From contig NZ_JAFFQE010000007.1 in the NCBI RefSeq assembly GCF_016919005.1, positions 124,001-188,000 on the forward strand: a stretch of DNA of 64,000 nt, given 5' to 3'. Every line of letters begins with the position of its first letter. Position 1 is the stretch's first letter. This document shows, one piece after another, positions 9,440-18,782 of the stretch. A program made the translations under genes and the position numbers. The notes beneath the pieces were generated by a model, which made no database searches, was not told where the DNA came from, and was given only the letters and a program-made list of their open reading frames with translations. This DNA is from Desulfopila inferna (lineage in GTDB: Bacteria > Desulfobacterota > Desulfobulbia > Desulfobulbales > Desulfocapsaceae).

Positions 9440-10375
9440 CTAATATGAGCGGGTATAAATATATTCCGCGAGTGCGCGAAGCGGATCGGCCGAACTGCTG
9501 AAGTCTGCCAGTGCTTCCAGGGCGTCTGAGGTTGCCTGCCGTGCTTTAAGGCGGGTCCCTTCGATGCCGAAAAAGGCAGGATATGTGGCCTTTCCCTTCG
9601 CCTCATCGCTGCCTGCAGTTTTACCCAGTTTTTCCGTAGTCGAAGTGGCATTGAGGAGGTCATCGACAATCTGAAAGGCCAGACCGATACAGTTGCCGTA
9701 GGTAAGCAGGGCATCCCGGGCTCTGCTGTCCGCGCCAGCTCCTATGGCGCCGGCCTCGACTGATGCCGTAATCAGCGCTCCGGTCTTGCTGCGGTGAATG
9801 GTGCGGAGCATTTCAAAGGGATAGTCCTGATGCTCGTGGGCAATATCGAGCGCCTGACCGCCAACCATGCCGAATGACCCCGAGGCTCTGGCAACAATAT
9901 ATGTTATTTCAAGCTGTTGCTTAGGGCTGAGCGAGGTAGCCTTATTACCGGTCATTAATTCGAAGGCAAGGGTGAGCAGACCATCGCCGGCCAGAATGGC
10001 TGCGGCTTCACCATAGAGTACGTGATTGGTGGGTTTGCCCCGCCGCAATTCATCATTGTCCATGGCCGGCAGGTCATCATGTATCAGTGAATATGTATGA
10101 ATACACTCCAGCGCACAGGCTATGGGAAGGAGGCTTTCCTGTATATCGCTGTCGGGCAGAACTGCTTCGGCGGCGGCAAGGCAGAGGATGGGCCGTATTC
10201 TTTTTCCTCCGGCAAAGACGCTGTACTTCATGGAGGCCAGATGCTCTGCAAATGGTGGTGCCGGCTCCGGAATGTAACGCCTCAGCGCATCTTCCACTTT
10301 TTCCCTCTGACTACTCAGATAGTTCTTGATCTCCACTCCCTGCCTCATCAAAGGGTTCCGCTTTGAGTTCCCCAT
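9440..10375 (-). CDS. ispA: Farnesyl/geranyl diphosphate synthase (short-chain polyprenyl synthetase)
   Basis: This enzyme joins isopentenyl and dimethylallyl diphosphates to give geranyl or farnesyl diphosphate. The first aspartate-rich motif is DDLPAMD and the second is DDLLNAT. GGKRIRP and the FQIVDD context are classical. It is up to 311 residues long. The start is ambiguous: ATG at 10375, ATG at 10351 and a GTG slightly further in are all in frame. All of them overlap the end of xseB (stop at 10311), so translational coupling is likely. The second motif reads DDxxN rather than DDxxD, a known variant. Chain length cannot be set from sequence by eye, so farnesyl synthase is the default call. 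Confidence 0.95.
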   Translation of the reverse strand: MGNSKRNPLMRQGVEIKNYLSSQREKVEDALRRYIPEPAPPFAEHLASMKYSVFAGGKRIRPILCLAAAEAVLPDSDIQESLLPIACALECIHTYSLIHDDLPAMDNDELRRGKPTNHVLYGEAAAILAGDGLLTLAFELMTGNKATSLSPKQQLEITYIVARASGSFGMVGGQALDIAHEHQDYPFEMLRTIHRSKTGALITASVEAGAIGAGADSRARDALLTYGNCIGLAFQIVDDLLNATSTTEKLGKTAGSDEAKGKATYPAFFGIEGTRLKARQATSDALEALADFSSSADPLRALAEYIYTRSY

Positions 10376-10565
10376 CTTTTTTCAACAGTATCTCGACCTT
10401 GGCTTTGGCTTCTGTTAATCTCGCATTACAGTAGTCAGCCAGTTTAATACCTTCATCAAATTTTTTCAGACTGTTTTCCAGGCTTAACTCACCTTCTTCA
10501 AGTTCCCTGGTGATTTCTTCCAGGCGGGACAGGGCGGTTTCAAATGTTTTCTTTGCCATTGTCAT
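10311..10565 (-). CDS. xseB: Exodeoxyribonuclease VII small subunit
   Basis: An 84-residue acidic helical protein. The family core is [17 protein letters not shown], followed by [13 protein letters not shown] and a second helix. XseB binds XseA to form the single-strand-specific exonuclease VII. It is the first gene of the xseB-ispA-dxs group and its 3' end overlaps the start of ispA. No xseA is present in the window. The C-terminal tail after about residue 65 is acidic and not part of the conserved domain. Confidence 0.93.
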   Translation of the reverse strand: MTMAKKTFETALSRLEEITRELEEGELSLENSLKKFDEGIKLADYCNARLTEAKAKVEILLKKDGELKAEPFDEAGSGDQELSE

Positions 10566-10764
10566 ATGATTGACTGAAATGATGTGCCGTACTTGGCTGT
10601 TTCAGATTTATGTTATGGATATACTACAGAACCTCAGAATATATTACACTATGCAACAACCTTGCAAGTGTTCATTGTATATATTATGCATTAAGACTCA
10701 TTGTAACTATTCAGCAGCACCCCATCTGCACACGCTCAGCCCGAAAAACACAGGTACACTATAG

Positions 10765-10882
10765 TTTTCGGGCTGCTTGGAGTCTGCGCTTACCTGCGGT
10801 CCGTCAGGGTGCTTACCCGGAGCCCTGAACAGTTACAGCTCAGGGGAAACTGCTGGTTTTTAATTTCTTGCTGAATAGTTAC
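10765..10882. repeat. Family C interspersed repeat, copy 2
   Basis: It is homologous to 5385-5521 in the same orientation, sharing GTCAGGGTGCTTA, CTGAACAGTTA, AAACTG(C)TGGTTTTTA-like and TTGCTGAATAGTTAC blocks. It is shorter by an internal deletion. It is not next to a stop codon here. Confidence 0.7.
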
Positions 10883-10950
10883 GAATTATTAAGATAATCT
10901 CACCAATAATTCCAGGGTCATAAATGCAGCATGTAAATTTAAAACATCAT

Positions 10951-11112
10951 CTGCTTACCCCTGAAACCCCGCATTCTCTGGCCCAGGGCGGCAGGCTCTT
11001 TTCATCGGGGCGCCATAAACCCGTCCATGGGGCTTCGCTGTAGCCGTCCGGGCTGCAGAGACAAGTGAAAAGAATAGTCCCGACCTTGAGCTGAGGATTA
11101 GGGATAATTAGG
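10951..11112. repeat. Family D palindromic element, long form
   Basis: The left end CCCCTGAAACC..GCAT and the right end GAGCTGAGGATTAGGG are imperfect inverted repeats. The interior (TCTTTTCATCGGGGCG, AACCCGTCCATG, GGGCTGCAGA) is shared with the copy at 32065-32222. Short forms lacking this interior occur at 14263 and 39024. It carries no ORF, so it resembles a non-autonomous MITE-like repeat. Confidence 0.7.
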
Positions 11113-11138
11113 AAAAATTAAACAGAGTCCGGAATGAA

Positions 11139-12050
11139 ATGAAGAAACATATTGCCGACTTTTCCCGCTGGCTGGAAGTTGAAAAAGGCTATTCCTTAAA
11201 TACCGTGGATGGATATATTCGCGATCTTGAAGAGTTTGCCGATCATTTACCGGACATCACTGCGGTCCAGGAGATCGCTTCCACGCATATCCGCTCATTC
11301 GTGGTCAGTCTTCACGGTAAAAACTCCAGCTCCTCAGTGGCCAGAAAGCTCTCCGCACTGCGCACCTTTTTCAGATTCCTCAAACGGGAGAATGTGATAG
11401 CCTGCGATCCGGTTACCGGTATCTCTGGACCGAAAATCGGTCAGGCCATCCCAATTTTTCTGACAGTCGATGAGGTTTTCCAGCTCATTGATGAACCTAA
11501 GGTTCATGATCGTTTTATGCTGCGCGACCGAGCTATTCTGGAACTGCTGTATTCCACAGGTATCAGGGTTGCCGAACTGGTTTCCCGGGATATTGCCGAC
11601 CTTGATTTTGCATCTGAAGTGCTTAGCGTGAGGGGCAAAGGAAACAAGGAGCGCCTGGTGCCTGTTGGACGTCCGGCCATGGAAGCTGTTTCCTCATGGC
11701 TGCCGCAACGTGACAGCCTGATGCAGGAAAGGGCGAAGCGAGGACGGAATGTTGAAAAAAATGCGCTGTTTCTTAACGGACGGGGCAGTCGTCTGACCGT
11801 GAGGAGTGTTGAGCGGCTGGTTAAATCATACGGTGAGAGGGCGGGAATACATCAGACCGTCACACCGCATGCACTACGGCATTCTTTTGCTACTCATCTC
11901 ATTGAAATGGGAGCGGATCTTCGTTCTGTTCAAGAATTGCTTGGTCACTCAAGCCTGTCAAGCACCCAGAGGTATACACATTTAAACCTGGACCATCTCA
12001 CTGAAGTTTATGACAAAGCGCATCCTCTGGCAGGTAAAGACTCAAATTGA
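11139..12050 (+). CDS. xerC: Tyrosine recombinase XerC
   Basis: A 303-residue site-specific recombinase that resolves chromosome dimers with XerD at dif. The N-terminal SAM-like core-binding domain covers residues 1-90. The catalytic domain shows the first Arg in STGIRVAEL, the Lys in RGKGNKER, HALRHSFATH (His-x-x-Arg), GHSS and the nucleophile Tyr in TQRYTH. It heads the block xerC-hslV-hslU, an order also seen in other Desulfobacterota and, as codV-clpQ-clpY, in Bacillus. XerD is not in the window, and the XerC/XerD assignment rests mainly on this neighbourhood. Confidence 0.92.
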   Translation: MKKHIADFSRWLEVEKGYSLNTVDGYIRDLEEFADHLPDITAVQEIASTHIRSFVVSLHGKNSSSSVARKLSALRTFFRFLKRENVIACDPVTGISGPKIGQAIPIFLTVDEVFQLIDEPKVHDRFMLRDRAILELLYSTGIRVAELVSRDIADLDFASEVLSVRGKGNKERLVPVGRPAMEAVSSWLPQRDSLMQERAKRGRNVEKNALFLNGRGSRLTVRSVERLVKSYGERAGIHQTVTPHALRHSFATHLIEMGADLRSVQELLGHSSLSSTQRYTHLNLDHLTEVYDKAHPLAGKDSN

Positions 12051-12158
12051 TAACAGGTGTTGAAAAAGGTAAGGCGCAATGTTTGTGCTCCATGTTTCAC
12101 TGCGTCTTGCAAATCGCTATATTCGCCAATTGAAAACAACTACAAATTACCGACTATT

Positions 12159-12689
12159 ATGAAAATACGCGCAACAACGATAATTACAGTACGACATAAA
12201 GGAGAGGTTGCCATTGCCGGGGACGGCCAGGTGTCCCTTGGGAATACCGTGATGAAGCATCAGGCCAAAAAGGTGCGAAGGCTCTATCACGGCAAGGTTA
12301 TCACCGGCTTTGCCGGGGCGACTGCCGATGCCTTTACTCTCTTTGATAAGCTGGAGCAGAAGCTTGAACAATATAATGGCAACCTGATGAGATCGGCTGT
12401 GGAACTGGCCAAGGACTGGCGCATGGACAAAATGCTGAGGCGGCTCGAGGCTATGCTGATTGCAGTGGATCAGGAGCATTCCCTGCTGCTTACCGGGACA
12501 GGCGATGTTGTCGAGCCGGACAGCGGAGTTCTCGCCATCGGATCAGGCGGGCCATATGCTCAGGCCGCAGCTCTGGCCCTGACCGGCAACAGCGATCTCA
12601 ATGCTGAGGAAATTTGTAAAATATCCATGGAAATTGCCGCTACAATATGCGTTTATACTAACAATCAAATAGTCATAGAGAAAATATGA
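12159..12689 (+). CDS. hslV: ATP-dependent protease proteolytic subunit HslV
   Basis: HslV is the threonine-protease core of the HslUV (ClpQY) proteasome-like complex. The 176-residue form from ATG at 12159 has the signature ATTIITV, with catalytic Thr exposed after removal of a short leader, then [19 protein letters not shown] and the C-terminal [13 protein letters not shown]. An upstream in-frame start at 12057 would add 34 residues foreign to the family, so the internal ATG is chosen. The leader before the TT pair is about four residues, implying processing beyond Met removal. Its stop overlaps the hslU start by 4 bp (ATGA), indicating coupling. Confidence 0.95.
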   Translation: MKIRATTIITVRHKGEVAIAGDGQVSLGNTVMKHQAKKVRRLYHGKVITGFAGATADAFTLFDKLEQKLEQYNGNLMRSAVELAKDWRMDKMLRRLEAMLIAVDQEHSLLLTGTGDVVEPDSGVLAIGSGGPYAQAAALALTGNSDLNAEEICKISMEIAATICVYTNNQIVIEKI

Positions 12690-14098
12690 ATAACATTCAC
12701 TCGCTGACACCGCAGGAAACTTTACATGAACTCGATAAATATATCGTCGGCCAGGCAGATGCCAAACGGTCGGTGGCGATTGCCCTCAGAAACAGATGGC
12801 GCAGGCGGCAGGTGCCGCCGCCTCTGCGGGATGAGATAGTTCCCAAAAATATCATCATGATCGGGCCAACCGGAGTCGGCAAAACGGAAATCGCCCGTCG
12901 TCTCGCCTCTTTGGCTCAGTCTCCGTTTATGAAAGTGGAAGCCTCCAAATTCACCGAAGTTGGTTATGTGGGGCGGGATGTGGAGTCGATAATCCGGGAC
13001 CTGGTTGAAATTGCCGTTACCATGGTAAAGGATGAAGAGAAGAAACGGCTTGAAGGACTGGCCGAAGTAAATGCGGAGGACAAGATTCTCGACATTCTTC
13101 TGCCTCCTAAACCGGAGGGTAGAGGATATGCAGAGGGTCCGGGCGGTAATGCCTCCTTTACCCTGCAGACCGTGGATACTTTGCCACGCCAGACTGATCA
13201 GTCCGGCAAGGAAACCACCAGGGAAAAATTCAGGAAAATGCTGCGGGATGGCAAGCTTGACGAGCGCGAAATAGAACTCTCCATTACCGAATCCGGCAAT
13301 ATGCCGATGGTTGAAATTATGACCACCAGCGGTATGGAAGATATGCAGTCCAACCTGCAGGATGCCTTCTCCAAGCTCTTCCCGAAAAAGAGCAAAAAAA
13401 GGAAGTTAAAAATTCCTGAGGCCTTTGAAGCTCTGACCAAAGAGGAGATGGAGCGGTTGGTCGATATGGACAAGGTGCGCAAGGAAGCGCTCAAGAGAAC
13501 GGAAGAGTCCGGTATCGTCTTCCTGGATGAAATAGACAAGATAGTTTCCCGGGGCGGCGGCGGTTCACAGGGGCCGGAAGTTTCCAGGGAAGGTGTGCAG
13601 CGTGATCTTCTGCCGATCGTCGAGGGTTCTACGGTTTCCACAAAGTACGGCATGGTAAAAACGGATCATATTCTTTTCATTGCCAGCGGCGCCTTTCATG
13701 TGAGCAAGCCATCCGACCTGATCCCTGAGCTGCAGGGACGTTTTCCGATCCGGGTTGAACTCCATTCTCTTGGCAAGGAGGAATTTGTTCGCATTCTCAC
13801 AGAGCCGGAGAATGCTCTGATCAAACAGTATATTGCCCTGATGAAGACCGAAGGTATCGAACTGCAATTTGAAGACGGTGCCATCCAGGAGATTGCCGAG
13901 ATCGCCGTAGCCGTCAACGAAAAAACCGAAGAAATAGGGGCCCGTCGCCTGCACACCGTGATGGAGAGAGTACTTGACGAGCTCTCTTTTGACGCCACGG
14001 AAAGAAAGGATGAAATATTTGTGGTCACAGCTGAATATGTGCAGAAACAGCTTAATGATATCGTCCAGGATCAGGATCTCAGCAGGTTCATTCTCTGA
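12686..14098 (+). CDS. hslU: ATP-dependent protease ATPase subunit HslU
   Basis: HslU is the AAA+ unfoldase that feeds substrates to HslV. The 470-residue protein shows the N-terminal [13 protein letters not shown], Walker [10 protein letters not shown], Walker B FLDEIDKI, the sensor and arginine regions, and the C-terminal tail DLSRFIL that docks into HslV. The I-domain (about residues 115-235) is present and of normal size. It starts by ATGA overlap with hslV. The TGA stop at 14096-14098 runs straight into a palindromic repeat (family B), which may terminate the transcript. Confidence 0.97.
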   Translation: MNNIHSLTPQETLHELDKYIVGQADAKRSVAIALRNRWRRRQVPPPLRDEIVPKNIIMIGPTGVGKTEIARRLASLAQSPFMKVEASKFTEVGYVGRDVESIIRDLVEIAVTMVKDEEKKRLEGLAEVNAEDKILDILLPPKPEGRGYAEGPGGNASFTLQTVDTLPRQTDQSGKETTREKFRKMLRDGKLDEREIELSITESGNMPMVEIMTTSGMEDMQSNLQDAFSKLFPKKSKKRKLKIPEAFEALTKEEMERLVDMDKVRKEALKRTEESGIVFLDEIDKIVSRGGGGSQGPEVSREGVQRDLLPIVEGSTVSTKYGMVKTDHILFIASGAFHVSKPSDLIPELQGRFPIRVELHSLGKEEFVRILTEPENALIKQYIALMKTEGIELQFEDGAIQEIAEIAVAVNEKTEEIGARRLHTVMERVLDELSFDATERKDEIFVVTAEYVQKQLNDIVQDQDLSRFIL

Positions 14099-14224
14099 TG
14101 GCGTCGTAAAAAGCCCGATCTCCGGCGTTGCAGGTTTTTGGCAGACCTTCGACATACTGCCTGTATGGTCGAAGACCTGCCAAAAACACAGCGCCTTGTA
14201 TATCGAGCTTTTTATCTAGCCATC
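14099..14224. repeat. Family B palindromic element, copy 2 (directly after the hslU stop codon)
   Basis: The hslU stop TGA and the following TGGCGTCGTAAAAAGC parallel the junction after the aldolase gene. An inner hairpin pairs GGTTTTTGGCAG-CCTTCGAC with GTCGAAG-CCTGCCAAAAAC. An outer stem pairs GTAAAAAGC...GAT with ATCGAGCTTTTTAT, and the ends read GATGGC and GCCATC. No ORF is present. Confidence 0.75.
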
Positions 14225-14262
14225 TCAGAGCTTCGTGGCAACTTTTTACGTGTCCATCAAAT

Positions 14263-14333
14263 CTGATTACCCCTGAAACTTAGCATTTTCCGGTCCAGTC
14301 CCGACCTTGAGCTGAGGATTAGGGGGAATCAGG
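14263..14333. repeat. Family D palindromic element, short form
   Basis: Only the two inverted ends are present: CTGATTACCCCTGAAAC with AGCAT on the left, and CCTTGAGCTGAGGATTAGG with GGAATCAGG on the right, joined through GGTCCAGTCCCGA. The interior of the long copies is missing. It ends 7 bp before the start of the next gene and could affect its translation. Confidence 0.7.
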
Positions 14334-14340
14334 AAACGAA

Positions 14341-14868
14341 ATGATTAATATGAATACTATCGACAGCCTCCTGAAATATTGTCCGTTATGCGGAGATGAG
14401 TATAGAGCGGAAATAACTCTTTGTGCAGCCTGCAACAAAGAACTTATCAGCGGTGCGGATTTGCTGGCGCAGGCAGCGGAGAATCGGCAGTCGGAGAGTG
14501 AGATCAGCGAAATCAGTGAAGGTGATACTCTGCTGACGGTAAGGAAAGGCGGTCTTTACGACATGAAGAATGTGAAGAGGCTGCTGGGCAACTCCTTCAT
14601 TCCGGCGTTGATCACCAAAGATGACAGTTGCGGTCGTGGCTGCTGCGGTCCTGAAGTTCTGCTGCAGATACGACAGCAGGATCTGCAGAAGGCGGCGGTT
14701 ATCCTGGAGGAGGAACATATCAGAACCACTTCGGGAGCAGACACTGCCGTGGTTCATGCGGAAGCCGTTTTCAATCCGGAAGAAGCTCATGCCATCTGTC
14801 CGGCCTGCGGCCACGAATTTACTCCTGATGGACCGAACTGCCCCGACTGCGGTCTTCAGTTTCTCTAA
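14341..14868 (+). CDS. Two-zinc-ribbon protein with a DUF2007-like middle domain
   Basis: A 175-residue cytoplasmic protein of unknown function. A zinc ribbon near the N-terminus has CPLC and CAAC pairs. A second at the C-terminus has CPAC and CPDC pairs. Between them, about residues 60-125, the segment LLTVRKGGLYDMKNVKRLL resembles DUF2007 putative signal-transducing domains, and an additional cluster CGRGCCG is present. It stands alone between hslU and dnaE. The arrangement suggests a metal-dependent or protein-binding adaptor, but no reaction can be assigned. ATG codons at 14341 and 14350 are both possible starts. Confidence 0.75.
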   Translation: MINMNTIDSLLKYCPLCGDEYRAEITLCAACNKELISGADLLAQAAENRQSESEISEISEGDTLLTVRKGGLYDMKNVKRLLGNSFIPALITKDDSCGRGCCGPEVLLQIRQQDLQKAAVILEEEHIRTTSGADTAVVHAEAVFNPEEAHAICPACGHEFTPDGPNCPDCGLQFL

Positions 14869-14902
14869 ATCCGCCTTCCGTGATACGTCCTTGTAGCAGA
14901 GA

Positions 14903-17900
14903 TCAGTGTGCTCCTTTGCCGTTTCCGTTCCTGCCGTTTTTGCCGTTCCATCTCTTTCTGCCGTTTAATTCGACTGGCCGTTTGCGGTAGTGGAGTGCTT
15001 GATAGCCCAGAAGTTCCTCGACCCTATCAGAGAGTTCACGGCAGGGACGGATGGTCAGGTCTTTTACTACATCGATATCAACCTCGCCCTTGCCGCTAAA
15101 ATGCAGAGTCAACAAAAGCGGACAGCTGCCGTGAAATTGATAAAGAATTTTTTTCAGAGCATCAAGACGCTGCCGTGTAATTTTGTCGGAATCCAGCCGC
15201 ACTTTAATGAGCTCCGTGAATTTTTCTCTGGCTTCGGCAAGTGAGAATATGGAATCGGCGATGATCTTTGCCCCCCGTTCATCCTTCTGAACGGTGCCCT
15301 GGACGATAACGGGTTCCGTGGATGTCAGGATTTCATGACATCGGGAGAAGGTGTCCGGAAAAACAACGACCTCTACGGCCTCCAGAGTATCCTCGACCGA
15401 AAGGAAGGCCATGAGGTCGCCCTTTTTGCTCTTCAGCTGTTTGCAGCTTTTTATCAATCCGCCAATGCGTACCGCCTGTTCGTCTCCGAACTCACTGAGA
15501 TTGTGAATATCACTGTCAACTATCGTTTTGATTTCACTGATGGTATCATCCAGGGGATGGCCGGTGATATAGAATCCCACCGTCTCTTTTTCAAAGGCCA
15601 GTCTCTGCCGCTCATCCCACTCCTCGAGGTCGGGCATGGTAATCGCTGCAGTATCGGTCGGTTCGGCCGCCGGGGCGACGGCAAAGAGCGACATCTGACC
15701 GCTCTGTTTGTCGCGCTGGATGGCCTTGGCCTGTTCCATAGCTCTGTCGACACTGGCCATGAGCTGCGACCTTCTGAAACCGAGCGAGTCAAAGGAACCT
15801 GATTTGATAAGACTTTCAATGACCCTGGAGTTGACTCTGCGGGAGTCGATCCGGCTGCAGAAATCACTGAGTGAGGTGTATTTGCCCCCTTCTTCACGTT
15901 CTTCGATGATCGAATCAAGGGCTGAGCCGCCGACATTTTTGACTGCAGCCAGTCCAAATCTGATGCGGTCGTCGATGACGCTGAAATCCTTGACGCTTTC
16001 ATTAATATCCGGAGGCAGAACTTCAATTTTTTGATCCTTGCACTCACTGATATAGCGCACCACCTTATCGGTATTGTTCATATCGCATGACAGCAGTGCC
16101 GTCATAAACTGTGCCGGGTAATGGGCTTTGAGGTAGGCGGTCTGGTAAGAGATCAGGGCGTAGGCGGCGGAGTGGGATTTATTGAAACCATATCCGGCGA
16201 ATTTTGCCATAAGATCAAAAATATGTTTAGCTTTGTCTTGCGGAATACCGTTTTCCGCGGCTCCCTCCATGAATTTGACCCGTTCTTCATCCATTACTGC
16301 AGCGATCTTCTTGCCCATGGCGCGTCTGAGGATGTCCGCATCGCCCAGAGAGTAGTTCGCCAGGATGTTGGCTATTTTCATAACCTGTTCCTGGTAGACG
16401 ATAACGCCGTAGGTTTCTTCCAGAACCGACTTTATCTGGGGCAGGGGATAATTGGCTGCTGCTCTGCCGTGTTTTGTTTCGACAAAGTCATCGACCATGC
16501 CGGAATCAAGAGGACCGGGTCGGTAGAGTGCCACCAGGGCGATCAAATCGGTAAACTGCTGCGGAGCAAGCTTGACCAAGAGTTCCCGCATGCCCGAGCT
16601 TTCCAGCTGAAAAACACCGAGGGCATCGCCACGACAGAGGAGATCATAGGTCTTGATGTCATCCATGGGAATGGCATCAATATCGAGCTCTTTGCCTATA
16701 TCAATGCGGATGTGCTGCAACGCCTTGTCGATAACGGTGAGGGTTTTTAAGCCCAGGAAATCAAACTTGATGAGACCTGTCATCTCGGTATGCTTCATGT
16801 CGTACTGGGTCAGCGTCTCATCTTTGCTTCCTTTGCAGGTAGGCAGGTACTCGACCATCGGCTTGGGAGAGACCACAACTCCTGCGGCATGGGTGGATGT
16901 GTGCCTGGCCAGGCCCTCCAGGGTCTTCGAGACCCGCAACAATTCGGCAATCCGCGGATCCTTGTCGGCGGCATCCTGCAATTTCGGCTCTTCCTTTATT
17001 GCCTTTTTGATCGTCATCTTTAACTGATCGGGAACAAGCTTGGCGATCTTATCAACCTCGCCGAAGGGAATGTCCATGGCCCGGCCGACATCGCGGATAA
17101 CACCCCGTGCCTTCATCGATCCGTAGGTGACAATCTGGGCAACATGTTGAGCGCCGCCGTATTTCCTGCGCACGTATTCAATAACCTCGCCGCGGCGGTC
17201 CTGGCAGAAATCGATATCGAAATCAGGCATCGACTTTCTTTCGATATTGAGGAAACGCTCAAAGATGAGGCCGTAGGGGATGGGATCGATATTGGTGATG
17301 CGCATGCAGTATGCCGCCAGGCTGCCGGCGCCCGAACCTCTTCCCGGACCGACGGGAATCCCCTGGGCCTGTGCCCAGTTGATAAAGTCGGCGACTATCA
17401 GAAAATATCCGGGAAAGCCCATGGTATTAATGACATCCATTTCATTTTCAAGGCGTTCCGTGTAGATCTTCTCTACCTCGGCAGAGAAAGTACCGGCCTT
17501 CTGCATTGCCGCAAAACGCTGCTTCAATCCTTTCCTGCAGGCATTGAGGAACATCGATTCAAGCGTTTCCCCTTCGGGAATCGGAAATTTCGGGAAATGG
17601 TAGTCGCTGAAATCCAGTTCCAGGTTGCACCGCTCCGCAATTTCGACGGTGGAAGCAATGGATTCAGGGCAATAGGAAAAACTCTGCTTCATCGAATCCG
17701 GCGACTTGAAATAGAACTCGTCTGTAGGAAAAGAGAAATGTTTTGGGTCGGTTATGGTTTTGCCGGTCTGAATGCAGAGGAGTACTTCGTGGGCATGCGC
17801 TTCTTCCCGGTTAAGATAATGGCAGTCATTGGTGGCAACCAGTTTAATTCCCAGTTCCTTGCCGAGCTGCAGCAGGCCTTTGTTGACTTCTCTCTGCTCA

Positions 17901-18442
17901 TCCATGCCGTTTTCCTGCAGTTCCAGATAGAGCCTGTCACCGAAGATATCGATAAGCTCCTGCGCCTTCTTCATGGCGCCCGGCATATCTTTTTTTCGAA
18001 TCAGCCAGGGAATCTGACCCTGCAGACAGCCGGTGAGGGCTATTAATCCTTCGCTGTGCGCCGCCAGCACTTCCATGTCGATTCTCGGCTTATAGTAAAA
18101 GCCTTCAAACTGGGCAATGGAGGCCAGTTTCATCAGGTTCTTATACCCGGTTGCATCCATGGCCAGCAGGACAATATGGTAGGCGCTGACTCCGGAGATC
18201 TGTTTTTTGTCGTTTCTGTTTTGTGGAGCCATGTAGAATTCACATCCCACAATCGGCTTTATGCCTTCTTTTTTGGCCTTCTGGTAGAATTCCAGGGCGC
18301 CGTACATCGCGCCATGATCGGTGATGGCGACGCTGTCCATTCCGTATTCACGGCATTTTTTCAGCAGGTCGGAAAGACGGATGGCACCGTCAAGTAGGCT
18401 ATATTGTGTGTGAACGTGAAGATGAACGAATCCGGCACTCAT
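14903..18442 (-). CDS. dnaE: DNA polymerase III alpha subunit
   Basis: This is the replicative polymerase subunit, 1179 residues, close to the usual 1160. The N-terminal PHP domain begins FVHLHVHTQYSLLDG. The catalytic palm has PDFDIDFCQDRR near residue 400, with two of the three catalytic Asp residues. YQEQVM and FAGYGFNKSHSAAYA belong to the fingers and tandem HhH regions. An OB-fold lies near residue 1000 (VRIGGLIKS). The C-terminal tail is rich in Lys, Arg, Gly and Asn. It is a monocistronic minus-strand gene and ends 34 bp from the stop of the convergent zinc-ribbon gene. Confidence 0.98.
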   Translation of the reverse strand: MSAGFVHLHVHTQYSLLDGAIRLSDLLKKCREYGMDSVAITDHGAMYGALEFYQKAKKEGIKPIVGCEFYMAPQNRNDKKQISGVSAYHIVLLAMDATGYKNLMKLASIAQFEGFYYKPRIDMEVLAAHSEGLIALTGCLQGQIPWLIRKKDMPGAMKKAQELIDIFGDRLYLELQENGMDEQREVNKGLLQLGKELGIKLVATNDCHYLNREEAHAHEVLLCIQTGKTITDPKHFSFPTDEFYFKSPDSMKQSFSYCPESIASTVEIAERCNLELDFSDYHFPKFPIPEGETLESMFLNACRKGLKQRFAAMQKAGTFSAEVEKIYTERLENEMDVINTMGFPGYFLIVADFINWAQAQGIPVGPGRGSGAGSLAAYCMRITNIDPIPYGLIFERFLNIERKSMPDFDIDFCQDRRGEVIEYVRRKYGGAQHVAQIVTYGSMKARGVIRDVGRAMDIPFGEVDKIAKLVPDQLKMTIKKAIKEEPKLQDAADKDPRIAELLRVSKTLEGLARHTSTHAAGVVVSPKPMVEYLPTCKGSKDETLTQYDMKHTEMTGLIKFDFLGLKTLTVIDKALQHIRIDIGKELDIDAIPMDDIKTYDLLCRGDALGVFQLESSGMRELLVKLAPQQFTDLIALVALYRPGPLDSGMVDDFVETKHGRAAANYPLPQIKSVLEETYGVIVYQEQVMKIANILANYSLGDADILRRAMGKKIAAVMDEERVKFMEGAAENGIPQDKAKHIFDLMAKFAGYGFNKSHSAAYALISYQTAYLKAHYPAQFMTALLSCDMNNTDKVVRYISECKDQKIEVLPPDINESVKDFSVIDDRIRFGLAAVKNVGGSALDSIIEEREEGGKYTSLSDFCSRIDSRRVNSRVIESLIKSGSFDSLGFRRSQLMASVDRAMEQAKAIQRDKQSGQMSLFAVAPAAEPTDTAAITMPDLEEWDERQRLAFEKETVGFYITGHPLDDTISEIKTIVDSDIHNLSEFGDEQAVRIGGLIKSCKQLKSKKGDLMAFLSVEDTLEAVEVVVFPDTFSRCHEILTSTEPVIVQGTVQKDERGAKIIADSIFSLAEAREKFTELIKVRLDSDKITRQRLDALKKILYQFHGSCPLLLTLHFSGKGEVDIDVVKDLTIRPCRELSDRVEELLGYQALHYRKRPVELNGRKRWNGKNGRNGNGKGAH

Positions 18443-18782
18443 GATATTTGTCCAGTAGAGAGATCGGCTAAAGAAAAGAAATGAAATAAAGAGAGAGAAA
18501 CGGGCCGAGACGCAATAATGACCGAGAAAGGGTTGCGATCACTGTCCACAGAGATCTTTGCTCTGGATCCTTTGAAAAAGAGAAGACCTTTACAGGCCGA
18601 AGACCGAAAATTCACAAAAAAGCTCCAGGAATGTAAAGGGGAAGTGAAGCGACCTGCCTAATCAGAGGTCAGCTTAGCACAGAAAATCCCTTTTTGCACC
18701 CTGAAAAGCCTGAAGCCGGAGAGTAAAACCGGGCGTAGTCGTTATCGTATAAAGTGTACAATAACGGTGGCATATGGTGTGT
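18443..18782. other. Gene-free 340-bp region between motA and dnaE
   Basis: It lies downstream of motA and upstream of dnaE, both on the minus strand. It is purine-rich near dnaE and must hold that gene's promoter, but no clear hexamers, repeats or small ORFs with ribosome-binding sites were recognised. Confidence 0.5.

Larger units (their letters stand above)
10566..11138. other. Gene-free 573-bp region between xseB and xerC, mostly interspersed repeats
   Basis: The first 200 bp are AT-rich and lie upstream of xseB, so the xseB-ispA-dxs promoter is expected there, though no convincing hexamers stand out. The rest is taken up by a family C repeat (10765-10882) and a long family D element (10951-11112). 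No gene was recognised on either strand. Confidence 0.6.

Noticed and set aside
17144-18046. 300-codon plus-strand ORF
   Set aside because: Antisense to the conserved PHP and palm region of dnaE; an ORF by codon-bias shadow.
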